This document shows, piece by piece, positions 46,476-56,303 of a DNA stretch of 64,000 nucleotides. The notes under the pieces are model-generated. The model made no database searches and was not told the origin of the DNA. It saw only the letters and a program-made list of their open reading frames with translations. The translations under genes and the position numbers were made by a program. Each line of letters starts with the position of its first letter. Positions within the stretch are counted from its first letter, which is position 1. This DNA comes from Pyxicephalus adspersus (Eukaryota > Chordata > Amphibia > Anura > Pyxicephalidae). The stretch lies in assembly GCF_032062135.1 (NCBI RefSeq), contig NC_092861.1, positions 138,000,169-138,064,168 on the forward strand. The letters are read 5' to 3'.

Positions 46476-46868
46476 CCTCCCTGGTGGTAATCCCAAGCGT
46501 GGCTTGGGGTTAATTTTCTGTACCAAAAGCAGTAACCCCAAGCCACACTCGGGGTAAATGGTGCCTGCAGGGTCCTCCAGTGGTGCCCGCGGCATCCTCC
46601 AGTGATGCCCGGCATCTTCTCCCCTGGTGATACTGGCCCCGCATCTGTGTAACGTGGCGATGCCCCACCAGCATCTGTGTCCCCTGTGTGTCAACGTTGG
46701 GGACGTGAGGCTAGGGGATGCAGATGCCAGCCGGGTATCTGCTTGCAAACATGCGGCTGGGGGGTGGGGCTGGGAGGCGGGACCAGGTGTAAAATTTAAA
46801 ATACTAAGAATTTTTTAATGTACTGCTTTTACATTTAAAAATACTTAAAATTCATACCGTCAGAGGGG
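46476..46868. mobile_element. piggyBac-like element flanked by TTAA, copy 2
   Basis: Ends CCTCCCTGGTGGTAATCCC and (inverted) CCCCTCTGACGGTATGAAT are related, and both flanks are TTAA (46472-46475 and 46869-46872). Just inside the left end, 'aatcccaagcgtggcttgg' and 'aaccccaagccacactcgg' form a subterminal hairpin, as in the copy at 34597. The GC-rich interior encodes only spurious frames (63 and 98 codons). Confidence 0.85.
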
Positions 46869-46872
46869 TTAA

Positions 46873-47139
46873 CAAAGGCTCTGATTTTACATAAACTTTT
46901 ATACGTTTTTGTTTATATATACCCCCTTACAGAGGGCCAGTACGGCCTACTTTGGAAAGCACTGGTTTACCATGATCTGTGAATCCTAGAACTCTGTGTT
47001 CATCACCAATCTTTAAGCTTTGTGCAGCCATCGATAAGTTGCAGTTGGGACCATTGTTGTCAATAAAATTCCAAGTGTTATAGACTTTTGGTGAGTTTCC
47101 TACAAGAAACATCAGGTCCTGTTGTTTCTGAATCCATGA
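46873..47139. other. Sequence upstream of the rRNA pseudogene
   Basis: No feature recognised. It does not resemble the 5' part of 18S rRNA. Confidence 0.4.
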
Positions 47140-47732
47140 ATCAACACTATTAAGAATCAGGCCCTGTAATTAGAATGAGTACATTTTATATCCTTAAATG
47201 AAAACCTATTGGATGGCAAGTCCGGTGCCAGCAGCCATGGTAATTCCAGCTCCAATAGCATTACAGTTTCTGCGGTTAAAAGCTCATATTTGGATCTTGA
47301 GATTGAGCTGGCGTCAACCCGGAGGCAAGCTACCGCCTGTCCAAGCCCCTGCCTCTTGGCATCTTCCCGATGCTCTTGACTGAATGTCCCTGGAGGAAGG
47401 AACCATTTACTTTGAAAAAAAAAAGAAAGTGTTCAAACCAGGCTGGTTGCCTGAAGGAACCAGCAAGGAATAATGGAACAGGAGTTCTATTTTGTTGGTT
47501 TTCTTGTCTGGAGCCATGATTTAGTGGGATAGCTAGGGTTATTCGTATTGTGCTTCCAGAGGTGAAATTCTTGGACTGGATCAAGATGAAATTAAGAATG
47601 TTTTCACTAATCAAGAACGAAAGTCAGGTTTGAAGACAGTCAGATACCGTCATAGTTCCGACCATAAATGATACCGACTAGCGATCCGATGGCGTTATTC
47701 CCATGACCCACCAGGCAGCTTCCAAGAAACTA
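47140..47732 (+). pseudogene. 18S rRNA pseudogene (central fragment)
   Basis: The stretch tracks the central part of eukaryotic 18S rRNA: 'aggccctgtaattagaatga', 'ggtgccagcagccatggtaa' (the 530-loop word, normally GCAGCCGCGGTAA), 'ttccagctccaatagc', 'gctaccgcctgtccaagcc', 'gtattgtgcttccagaggtg', 'aaattcttggactgg', 'atgttttcactaatcaagaa', 'agataccgtcatagttccga', 'gcgttattcccatgaccca'. Many C-to-T or G-to-A changes at CpG positions, small deletions, and loss of about 25 nt after 'ggatcaagatgaa' (the CGAAAGCATTTGCC region) show it is non-functional. Neither end is a natural rRNA end, and no poly-A tail follows. It is a nuclear rDNA-derived insert. Confidence 0.93.
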
Positions 47733-47779
47733 ATTAGTTAACAGTAAGACATGGTTATGTGTCCACTCTCTTTTTTTAA

Positions 47780-48480
47780 CATTTTTTTACTTGGCTTTGC
47801 TTTTACTAAGAGAATGACTTCCAAGCCGGTGCCAGCAAACACATTGCAAATAAATCAGGTAGAAACCGGTTTCAGCTGATGTCAACAGTGATTCCTGCTG
47901 GCATCGCAAAGCTTCCACAATACACAGGGGGCCCGAAAAGCACTGAGATGGCAGAGATTGTTGTGGCAGAAGCAACTGGAAGATGTCCTGAGATTGAAAC
48001 ACAGACATATTAACATCACCCTTGTGGACGCTAATGACTTGCATTTTAAAATGCCACAGGCTCATACTGCTAGCTGAAACAAAGAAAAAAACACATCTTT
48101 AGTCTCCTAAGACCTTAGATCTTTCCAAACTCTCAGGGCAAATTCAGCCATAATGTATTTTGCAGGATAGCTGGGCAGCTCATGCATGCCACTGGGGGAA
48201 TCATTGCCCGCAGTCGCTGTAGGCCATCTAGCCAGCATAGCTAAATAAAACAGCAGCTGGGAAACTTAGAGAGGAAAAATCAGTTATGAAGCATCTTTTG
48301 CTTCCAAATTATCAAAGCTGAGTAGTTCCTTCTATAACTGACAAAAGAAATCTCTGATCACTTTTACAAGATGACAGTTATTAGATCAATACCTGAGTTG
48401 AAGCCTTTCATTAGCTTGTTCTCTGTCTGATCGTTAATAGCTAACCTGTATCTACAGGAGGCGTAGAGAGTGCAGGTGCT
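47780..48480. other. Unique block, candidate noncoding regulatory element
   Basis: Non-repetitive sequence with words like 'gtggacgctaatgacttgca', 'catcgcaaagcttccac' and 'ctgggcagctcatgcatgcc'. The 92-codon minus frame has no recognisable domain. Possible regulatory function is a texture-based guess. Confidence 0.22.
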
Positions 48481-48826
48481 CCCGAGGCCCATCACGTCAG
48501 GGCACCAAATTGCAATTCCATTTAGTTTGTGATCCACTTTGTGCTCACATTATTATACTCTGTACAGAATAAAATAAGTCATTTTTCTCTCTTATATCCC
48601 CTTTTCTATTCTGCCACCTGTTGTTTGGGATTCTGGTTGACTTACTGAAACACAACAAACTATATCTCATTTCTCGTTTTGCCAAAGTTTTGGTAAAAAA
48701 ATTGGCAGATTTCAGTAAAATTTTACCATTTGGTAGCAATGCAGTTGGTATTTTCGAATAGTACAACTAAAGTGCTTAAAAGAAAAAAACATAGTCAATA
48801 ATGCTTGAACATAATATATGTAAAAT
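48481..48826. other. Intergenic sequence
   Basis: No supported feature. Confidence 0.4.
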
Positions 48827-48903
48827 CTCTATTTAATGTACAGCGCTGTGTAATATGTTGGTGCTATATAATTACTGTTTGTTAAAAATAATAATAATAA
48901 TTT
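48827..48903 (+). mobile_element. L2-like LINE tail, heavily 5'-truncated
   Basis: Contains 'tgtacagcgctgtgtaatat', 'gttggtgctatataattac' and ends in AATAATAAT, matching the 3' end of the LINE at 41360-41838. Confidence 0.75.
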
Positions 48904-49254
48904 AATGTACACTTAGAATTCCATGCAGTCCAGCAACACCATGAAATTGTTTAAAGACTTCTTACCTCCTTTGATTTTTTGCATTGCAGATTCAAGTACT
49001 GGCAGGATCCTGTTCTGTTCTAGGTGCAGTGCATAGCATCCCACAATGAGGAGTTACAGAATGGAGAGCCTTCCTGCCCCTACCAATCATAACCACCAAT
49101 AGAAATGCTCCTTGCTGTGTTACTTAACAACCCCAAACTTACCTCGGATTTAGAAAAAGAGCCCTACAACAAGATACTAAGGATATACGTATATGTAACC
49201 GAGACCCAGAGTACCGAGGGCACTACTGTGAATGTAGGGTGTTGTTGGCATGCC
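48904..49254. other. Intergenic sequence
   Basis: No supported feature. Confidence 0.4.
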
Positions 49255-49595
49255 CTTTAAAGTGGAAATTAATTTTCGATCAGGCAGGTTCACACTCATC
49301 TGTGTTATCTTTGGCTTCTTTTCTTAGTATGCTGTGTTGTGCATGCAGGAAAGCACTGGGTATCCCAGGATCCCCCTGGGACTAAATGTCGTCACGCCAT
49401 CTGGCCTGGTCAATCAAGATGGCAAAAGTTGAGAACTAGGAAGAAGAAAGGAAGACACTGACAGTACCCGCAAAGGGAAGGGGACATTTGATCAGGCAGG
49501 TATGGTTATTTTATTGCAGAAAGGACATTGCCTGTCCCCTCTGCAATAAAGGACCTATTTTGTTGCAATTTTTCATATTAGGGTTTACTTTAAAG
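49255..49595 (+). mobile_element. E-like MITE, about 340 bp
   Basis: Ends CTTTAAAGTGGAAATTAA and (inverted) CTTTAAAGTAAACCCTAAT form a terminal inverted repeat. Internal 'catgcaggaaagcactggg', 'caagatggcaaaagttg' and 'aggaagaagaaaggaag' blocks recall the E family, so it is probably a relative. Confidence 0.6.
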
Positions 49596-50766
49596 AGGGG
49601 CATTATAACATTCTTCAGCAATACGTACTGATGCAGAGAATGATGCTGGATCAATAACATTTACTATGTCAAGATCACCCAACCCTTGAAAAAAAAAAGA
49701 AGAGAACCCAATGGGTCATATGATCAGCATGAAGACTTGAAAAAAGGTTGATGGCCAGGGAGGCTTAGCCTGGAGTTGGGCTTTGACATTGAGTTCTTTA
49801 CATAATCTTTTTATTTTGTTCTAAATCAAATTGCTCTTTTTTTGTATACACTTCAGATGATTCTAGGACAAACAGTTATCCTCTCCTTTTGACATGTGTT
49901 TGGTGAAACAATGACTATGGAGGGAAGTACAGCGGGGTGCCGCTTGCTTATCCTTCCCTCTCCTCTCTCCATGGAACATGACAATAACAGTGATCTGACA
50001 TCTATCTAATGTCTGTACAGGGCTATACTATGGGAGAATAAGTGATCAGTCACTTTAAATGAGAAACATAAGCATAGAGGCTGTTGCAATAAATGCTACA
50101 AAATATCTGATAATTGTATCCTTTCTATTCCTCCCAGTTACTACCAGAAAGAGGGAATGCATTCTTTGTATTTATTGCTCTACTGAATACAGCACAAGAT
50201 ACCAGAATACTGAATATTGTTTCAACCCAATTGTTTCCTTGAGGACAAAGTATAAACAGTATAATTACATTCATGGCATTTTCTAACAGTCTTACTTTGG
50301 ATAAATCCAATGTAAAAGATTTGTATTGTTCATTGCACCACTTCTTTATATATTTTTTAAGCTCTTGCTTTCGAAATGATTTTTTGTTATAAATTGTTTG
50401 AACATTGCTGTTTGCTTGTTGTTTCTTTTTTGAACACCATCTAAAAAATGTTTTGTAACAATTGATTATACGGTGTTTTTTTTTGGATGTGCTTTTGTCA
50501 CTGTGACATTTCTATTTATCTCAATTCCATGCTGTGTATTTGTTACAAGATGAGAAAAAACATTTTAAGCTAAAAGAAAAAAAAATGGCTGGCCAAGCGA
50601 AAGGAATTTACAAGGAATTACCACGCCCAACAGGGTCTTAAATTCAAAAGATTTGTCAAGATTTGGTTATTTTGGATAATATTACTTACAAATTCACAAT
50701 ATTTGGAGTGATAAAACCAAAACACCAATGAAACTGAGAAAGCAGGTGTTTATGCTACTTAGCAGT
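49596..50766. other. Intergenic sequence
   Basis: Includes at about 49915-50000 a phrase ('atggagggaagtacagcgg', 'ccttccctctcctctctcca') related to the 38721-39060 and 56604-56928 MITEs. No gene. Confidence 0.35.
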
Positions 50767-51227
50767 TGTAATGCGCCTGGGCACACAAATCACCACCAAC
50801 TCCAGGAATCCCTTCAACAACCTTTATTGCGTAATCCAGATACAGGCCGAGGTCAAACACAAAAGGTCAGTCCAATAAAGTGAGGTACAGAAGGATGAGG
50901 CAGAAGGCATAGTCAGGGACAATCCGAAGTCAGGGCAGGCAGAGTTTATGCAAAGTCAGAAATCAGGCCGGGTCGCTGTTGGTAACAAGTCCGAGCTGGT
51001 GACAAGTCACGGAGGAAGACAACAGAGGTTATCACGGTAATCAAATACAAGGCCGCAGGGAATTTAAACTTAACTTGCCCCACCCTGTGGCAGGGCAACT
51101 AGCTGCCTCGCCCCAGGTGGCACAAGAGGTGCACCTAGTAGCACACTTGCTTCTTGCAGGAGGACCCTTGGACCATGCTGTACCGTGCACAACCGCAGGG
51201 ATGCTAGGGATGCCGTTTGGTCGAACA
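50767..51227 (-). mobile_element. Possible solo LTR (minus orientation)
   Basis: The segment starts TGTAATGCGCC and may end CGAACA, giving TG...CA limits. The flanks gcagt and gtagt differ at one base, as an old 5 bp duplication might. On the minus strand, 'caataaaggttgttgaagg' supplies an AATAAA polyadenylation word near what would be the LTR 3' portion. The body ('caggccgaggtcaaacac', 'gacaatccgaagtcagggca', 'atcaggccgggtcgctgttg') has the style of Ty3-type LTRs. The right limit is tentative. Confidence 0.4.
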
Positions 51228-51324
51228 GTAGTTTGGCAGGAACAGATCCCTACGCTGTTAGCAGAGCGGCTGCAGCTCTGGCTACGCTGCCTGCAAAGGT
51301 TTTTTATTTAAAAATACAGTACGA

Positions 51325-51537
51325 TCAATGGGAAACATGATGTTGCATGTTCTTAGAGACAGATACAAGATCAGGTTCTAATGATGAGGAGTTCAGCAAC
51401 AGAATGTCATTAAGGTGATTCTCAGTAAGCTGAGAGCGCAGCTTGTTCTTACAAAACTTCATCTTGGAGAACAGCTGCTCGCACGAATAAGTGCTGCCAA
51501 ACATTGCGATCACACGCTTGGCACGGGCTAACAACAT
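51325..51537 (-). pseudogene. hAT transposase C-terminal dimerisation fragment
   Basis: The 70-residue frame contains MFGSTYSCEQLFSKMKFCKN and SQLTENHLNDIL. The FGSTYxCEQLFSxMKxxK...RSxLTxxHL signature is the hAT-family C-terminal dimerisation region, as in ZBED/GTF2IRD2/FAM200-like proteins. The upstream catalytic core is absent, so it cannot be an active enzyme. It ends at a natural-looking stop. Confidence 0.85.
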
Positions 51538-51572
51538 TGGAAACTAAGCATGTGGCAGCTGACGGTAGAAGT

Positions 51573-51766
51573 CAATAAAAGTCTCTGTACATGTGCGCGT
51601 GCTTGGCATCGAAATGCCCCTTGAAATTCGACCGCTTGAAAGTGCTGTTGGTGTTGTTGCACACTAAACACGGGTTTTTGTTGCCGCATTGGACAAAGAA
51701 TAATTTGTCAGTCCATTCGGGGTTAAAGACATGATGTTCGAGGTAGCTGCTCGTTGCTTCGGCTCT
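51573..51766 (-). pseudogene. hAT transposase N-terminal BED zinc finger remnant
   Basis: This minus-strand frame, without a start codon, reads EHHVFNPEWTDKLFFVQCGN and continues to CLVCNNTNSTFKRSNFKGHF followed by DAKHAHMYRDFY and a stop. CxxC plus H-x4/5-H with aromatic residues upstream is a BED finger, used by hAT transposases and by domesticated relatives such as ZBED and GTF2IRD2-type proteins for DNA binding. A competing ATG frame overlaps but contains no finger. The stop codon at 51573-51575 precedes the C-terminal piece by only a few codons, so a large internal portion has been deleted. Confidence 0.8.
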
Positions 51767-51924
51767 TTAGGCATAGTAATTGGGATCACTGTGTGGGAAC
51801 ATGATGATGTCATGGGAACACGCGATAACGCGACAATTTAATTAGGCCGGACCCAACAATAAATAACTAGGGGGTCATTAGGCTGGGCTGGAATACTGGC
51901 TAGGCAAGAGTTTGCCTACCTCTG

Positions 51925-53600
51925 ACCTAATCTATCACTGGGAAACTAAAAGCAATGTTTTCTAAATGTGGAACTTAATTCACGCAGTTTATATAATATA
52001 GCCTTGACTTTTCTGCACAAAACATTCAGCTCTAACTATCCATAGTCAAGGGACTAAGATAATTGTTTAACCAGTAAACCCTTGCTGGTAAGACAAAGAA
52101 AATGAAAGATATACAAATGGGGCAAACATAGGGCGGTGCAAAGTGTTTCATTGCATGAGGGCCCTGGATTGTCCTCAGTCAACAGGGACCCCCACAGCAG
52201 CCCTTTCATTGCCTCATTTATCCTTATATTATGTCTTAGTGGACTAAAAGCCCTTTGGAATGAAATGTGCTGTCAGGGAGTTTTGGATAGGGAGACGAGG
52301 GAAAGTCAGTTTTGCACAGGGGCCACTGTGGGCTACATTTGCCAATAGATCCAAACACTGCTGTGCTGGAGGAATGAAATACACAAATTGAGGGCTTATG
52401 ATTTGCTTCTAACTGGTCAGTCCACCTATCCTAAACTTGACTTTTAATGTAATGTGTTATGTGCAATATAAAAGATCCTCCAATGTTCAGCAAAAGACAG
52501 AAAAAGCCACGTCCCCAAGGTAAGTATTGGAGGAAGATTTGGTGAACAAGAAGTGGTACTTTCAAGGGCTACCATATAAAGACAACAAATTGTATTCTGT
52601 GTCAAAAAAACTACATACAATGCACATTTAATAAACTGTATTGTGTCCGTATTGTAGCACATTACATCACACACATTTCACATATGACACACACATATTC
52701 ATACCCACATATTTATACTGGATTACTGCTACAACTTTCAAGTTTTTTAAATAATTTTTTAATACACAAAAAGTTGATCCTGTTTTTAATAATACACAAT
52801 TATTAACAATAACGCTAAGGCCTAGAGCAAAGGACCATAACATCCAGGTCAAACTGCTAACTTTTTGGCTTTTACATGATATAAAAATGTATTTTAGTGT
52901 GTATTAAACAAAAGAAAGCAGCTTGGTACATAAATCGTATCTAGTATCACATATCGTGGATGAGTAGATGAGAACTACAACCTTAGCGAAAACAGTCTAC
53001 AAGACACAACATATCCTCAATTGGATAAAGAAGCCACAAGCATATTCTACAAAATCTGCTCATGCACTAAAGCCTCGTTAATGGTTGCTTTGTAGGTTGG
53101 TTACATTTGTTTTGCATTGTTCATTTGACTAAACAGAGCTGAATACAAGTTGGCTACATTGGACACTTCCAGGTACAATGATATATTGTGACTTGTTAAA
53201 GGTCTGGAATATTCTTAGTTCTTTATATTTTAAACCTACAGTTTAATGCAGCAATCATGTCTTTTCTCACCATTTCTCGGAAAACAGCAGAACATTTTAT
53301 ATTTTTTTCTGAATTTATCTGAATTTTTAGTTCAATTTGACTCTTTCTAATTAGACCTAATCAATTTAAACATTTCATACTATTGAAAAAAAAGGATAAT
53401 TTAAAAACATAGCTTTTTTGTCACCGAAGCTATCACATTGTTCTGCAAAATTTTTTACAACATTTTTTTTGGAGGGGGGATTTCCAATTTAGGCATGTGG
53501 CATCTTGTTCTCTTCTTCCTCTACCTGCATCTGCATTGTTTTCAATACTCAGGCCATGAGATATCTGCAGCATTGTTCACGCACCAGTGTTGATGTAATG
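51925..53600. other. Intergenic sequence
   Basis: A patch at about 52130-52340 ('gagggccctggattgtcc', 'gggacccccacagcagcc') looks repeat-like but has no second copy in the window. No supported gene. Confidence 0.35.
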
Positions 53601-53724
53601 CAGGCTTTCTCAACTGTTTTAACATGTGGAATCCTTGAAATAATGTCCAGGTCTTGATGGAACCCCTGCTGTTATTACTATGTACAGTGCTGCGTAATAT
53701 GTTGTCACTATATAAATCCTGTTT

Positions 53725-53764
<40 letters not shown>

Positions 53765-53904
53765 TTAATATATCCACAGCTCACAGTACATATGTACAAT
53801 GTAATTACCTAACCTGAGAAGTCCAAACTGCTCATGGGTCAAGGAACCCCTAGCAACCTCTGGAAATACCCAAGGGTTCCAGGGGTCCTGGTTAAAAAAC
53901 ACTG
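53601..53904 (+). mobile_element. C-family hAT-like MITE, copy 4, with target duplication
   Basis: Starts CAGGCTTTCTCAACTG and ends GGTTAAAAAACACTG. The flanking octamers atgtaatg (53593-53600) and atgtaata (53905-53912) differ at one base. The interior resembles copy 1 at 2499-2756 ('ggaacccctgctgttattac', 'tatccacagctcacagtac', 'gctcatgggtcaaggaaccc') but is split by an L2 tail. Confidence 0.85.
53681..53768 (+). mobile_element. L2-like LINE tail nested in the C-family element
   Basis: Only the last part of the LINE 3' end is present: 'gtacagtgctgcgtaatatg', 'ttgtcactatataaatcctg' and about 12 AAT units. It sits between 'ttattactat' and 'atatccacagctc', which are contiguous in copy 1 at 2499-2756. 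Confidence 0.8.
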
Positions 53905-54974
53905 ATGTAATAAAACACCCTGGGGATGTGTTGGTGGTAGTCTGGGCTCACAGAATGGGTTTGAGGATACTGGAGTTTTTGTGAGTAATATTGGAGACAA
54001 GGTGAGTAATACAATTTGCATTGTTTGCATTTTTTGACAGTTTAATAACATTGTAAAGCATTTAAAAACAATTTTGCTGCTCTTTTCAAATAAAACAACG
54101 TGTTATTTTTATTTGCATTTGGTATGTATTATGTTTTATTCCAATAATATGCCAACATTCACAATTTTGTATACATTTTAAATAAGTTAAGTTGTAAGAA
54201 AATATATCATAGAGTCTTTTGTGTTTAACAAACCATTTTAAATTTAAAAAGAAGTATCAATCATGTGAAATATAGATTTAAAGAACCCCCATCTATTGTT
54301 TCATTCCTGTTCTTTATTTCAACAATTTACTATTCAGTATTTTCTTTGCATCATTTGTAGAGAAAAATAAGATTCCTTTACAGAAGGCACAGAAAGAAAA
54401 ATGGCATATTTAATTCCCATTAAAGAATTATTCAATCATAACAACCCTCTATTTACCATAAGAAAACAAAGCGTTTGAAAATTGATACTTTAAGAATTTA
54501 AAGTCAGATCCAGCCTTTTGATTCTGTCAGGTTATAATATATAATTTCAGATGAACGATTGTGAATGATTAATAATATTCTTAGTACTGTACATAAAATG
54601 ATATATTTACCAAATGTTTCCCTTGACTGATAACCATCTATCAGCATACCTATACCAAACAGTACAATCATGCCTTTTTGGGCCCTGGAGTTTCAATCCA
54701 AACAGTTTGATATCAGATCAAAATAAATTGCCATGTTAGCTTTAAGAAAAAAAATAACACAATAGTACCAACATTTATGTTTCAACTGACAATAGTGTCT
54801 TTTTACCTTCAAAACTTAGTAAATCTATTATTATTTTAAATTATACTTTACACACACTTCTCAAAAGCACTTATTTATTGTACACCCCCCATCCTAGTAA
54901 TAAATAAGGATGCCATATATCAGTGCCTTGAATAATAATTGGTTAATGGGATGTTGGGTAGGGTTGGGTTCATA
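53905..54974. other. AT-rich intergenic sequence
   Basis: No supported feature over about 1 kb. Confidence 0.4.
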
Positions 54975-55101
54975 GTCAGCAAATAGCAATAGCAAATAGC
55001 AAATCATTTTGAAGAAATTCATTCTAGGTTTGCTGGATCACCCAGCTACACTGATGAATGTGTATCCCCTCCAGCTCGGAGAGCTTTAATAAATTAGGCC
55101 C
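54975..55101. mobile_element. A-family MITE, half element (mirror of the left half)
   Basis: The sequence 'gcaaatagcaaatcatttt', 'aagaaattcattctaggttt', 'gctggatcacccagctacac', 'ctccagctcggagagcttta', 'ataaattaggccc' corresponds to one arm of the hairpin, in the orientation of an inverted left half. The other arm is missing. Confidence 0.75.
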
Positions 55102-55127
55102 ATTGTTTCGGCAGTTTTTGAGGTGTA

Positions 55128-55826
55128 TGTTAGGAGATGATTATCTGGCCAGCGATCCCGTGCAGTAAGCCACCACAGTTAAGCTGGCACTGTTTATTCC
55201 CGCTGATGGAGTCGCTTACAGCAGCGACGGGGATATCAAGCCCTTTGCTCTGAAGTCTGTGGCATCCCCAGTGCCTTTTTAGCTGTGAATGTTCTCTTGG
55301 CATCCCCTTCTTTTGACTGTATGCAGCTGAAAGGGATTTGAAGTGTATGCAACCAAAAAGCAGAGTGGTTCCTGGTCTGAATCCTGCGCTGCCATTGGCT
55401 GCTAGGACTTTATAGTGTCACTGCTCCAACCCAAGTTGCTTGTTGTAGCATTAGGAAGGGCTGACTAGCTGCTGGTGTGTTATTTTGTTGGATTTACCCT
55501 GCTGACCCTGCCATTGTATACTGCCTGGACTGACTTTTGCCTGTGACCCCAACTCTGCTTTGTCGATACCCTTGGATACCTGGTGGACAGATTATCTGTG
55601 TATGACCTCTGTCTTAGTATTCTGGACTTGCCTCTGTTGGAATCTTTTGTATTGCATTTTGTGGGCTCTTGGTCCTCTGTAAGTCTTTTCCCAGAACACA
55701 TCCCTTACGTGCAGAAGTCCTGGGGGCAACCATGTGCTAGGATGGAGCAAGCTATAAGTGAAGAGTTCGGCATTAGATTAGGGGACTGGCATCTGGCGAG
55801 CACTGGTGCTGCACCAGGGCCTTACA
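55128..55826 (+). mobile_element. Solo LTR, copy 1 (699 bp)
   Basis: Runs from TGTTAGGAGATGATTATCTG to CCAGGGCCTTACA, with TG...CA limits. The flanks gtgta (55123-55127) and gtata (55827-55831) agree at four of five positions. It shares long stretches with 56304-57304: 'gatcccgtgc', 'tgccattggctgctaggac', 'tatgacctctgtcttagtat', 'tctggacttg', 'gggggcaaccatgtgctagg', 'attaggggactggcatctgg'. No internal coding region remains, so it is a solo LTR of an LTR retroelement, Ty3-type or endogenous-retrovirus-like. Frames of 73-119 codons over it are incidental. Confidence 0.8.
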
Positions 55827-55831
55827 GTATA

Positions 55832-56298
55832 TCTAAAACAAAGACTTTTCATTTTGGACATAGTAGGGTACAGTATTTAACATTTTCAGGTGTCCCAACT
55901 AGGGATATTTACTCTATTTATTCTAGTGGCCTTTGTCATTAAGGTGCCTCAGGAAAGGAAGACTTTCAAACAAGAGGTGATTATTCCAATATGGCCAGCT
56001 GTTTTCATTACAAGTTTGGAGGAGGAGAATTCTCCAAATTTTAAAAAAGAACCAAACTTCAAAAGTGCACAAGGGGTAGACAGTATTTGTTCTGCAATAT
56101 AAAAACAAACACACCTGCTTATTTGCAATTTTTTAATGCCCTCCCTTCTCTTTGTACTGTCTTTGGTTCCAGCATCTTTACCCAGTCTTCGTCCAGGTTT
56201 CGCCAGCTTTAGCCATTTTGATTGGCTAGGGCAGAATAGAGTAACTACTGTGCATGTGTGCAAGAGTAAATTTCCCAGCAGCTAGGATTTTACACACA
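55832..56298. other. Spacer between the two solo LTRs
   Basis: About 470 bp without recognisable gag, pol or env-type coding sequence. A GC-balanced patch at 56130-56260 has words like 'cccagtcttcgtccaggttt' that may be from an E-type repeat. The absence of an internal region argues against one full provirus spanning both LTRs. Confidence 0.45.
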
Positions 56299-56303
56299 GC
56301 TGC

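Larger units (their letters stand above)
51325..51924 (-). mobile_element. Internally deleted hAT transposon (5' end intact)
   Basis: The right edge (minus-strand 5' end) reads, inverted, CAGAGGTAGGCAAACTC, a hAT-style terminus ending at 51924. Within are a BED-finger remnant (51573-51766) and a C-terminal dimerisation-region remnant (51325-51537), in the right order, but with the catalytic middle of the transposase missing. The matching left terminus was not found; the possible LTR at 50767-51227 may have removed or displaced it. Confidence 0.7.
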
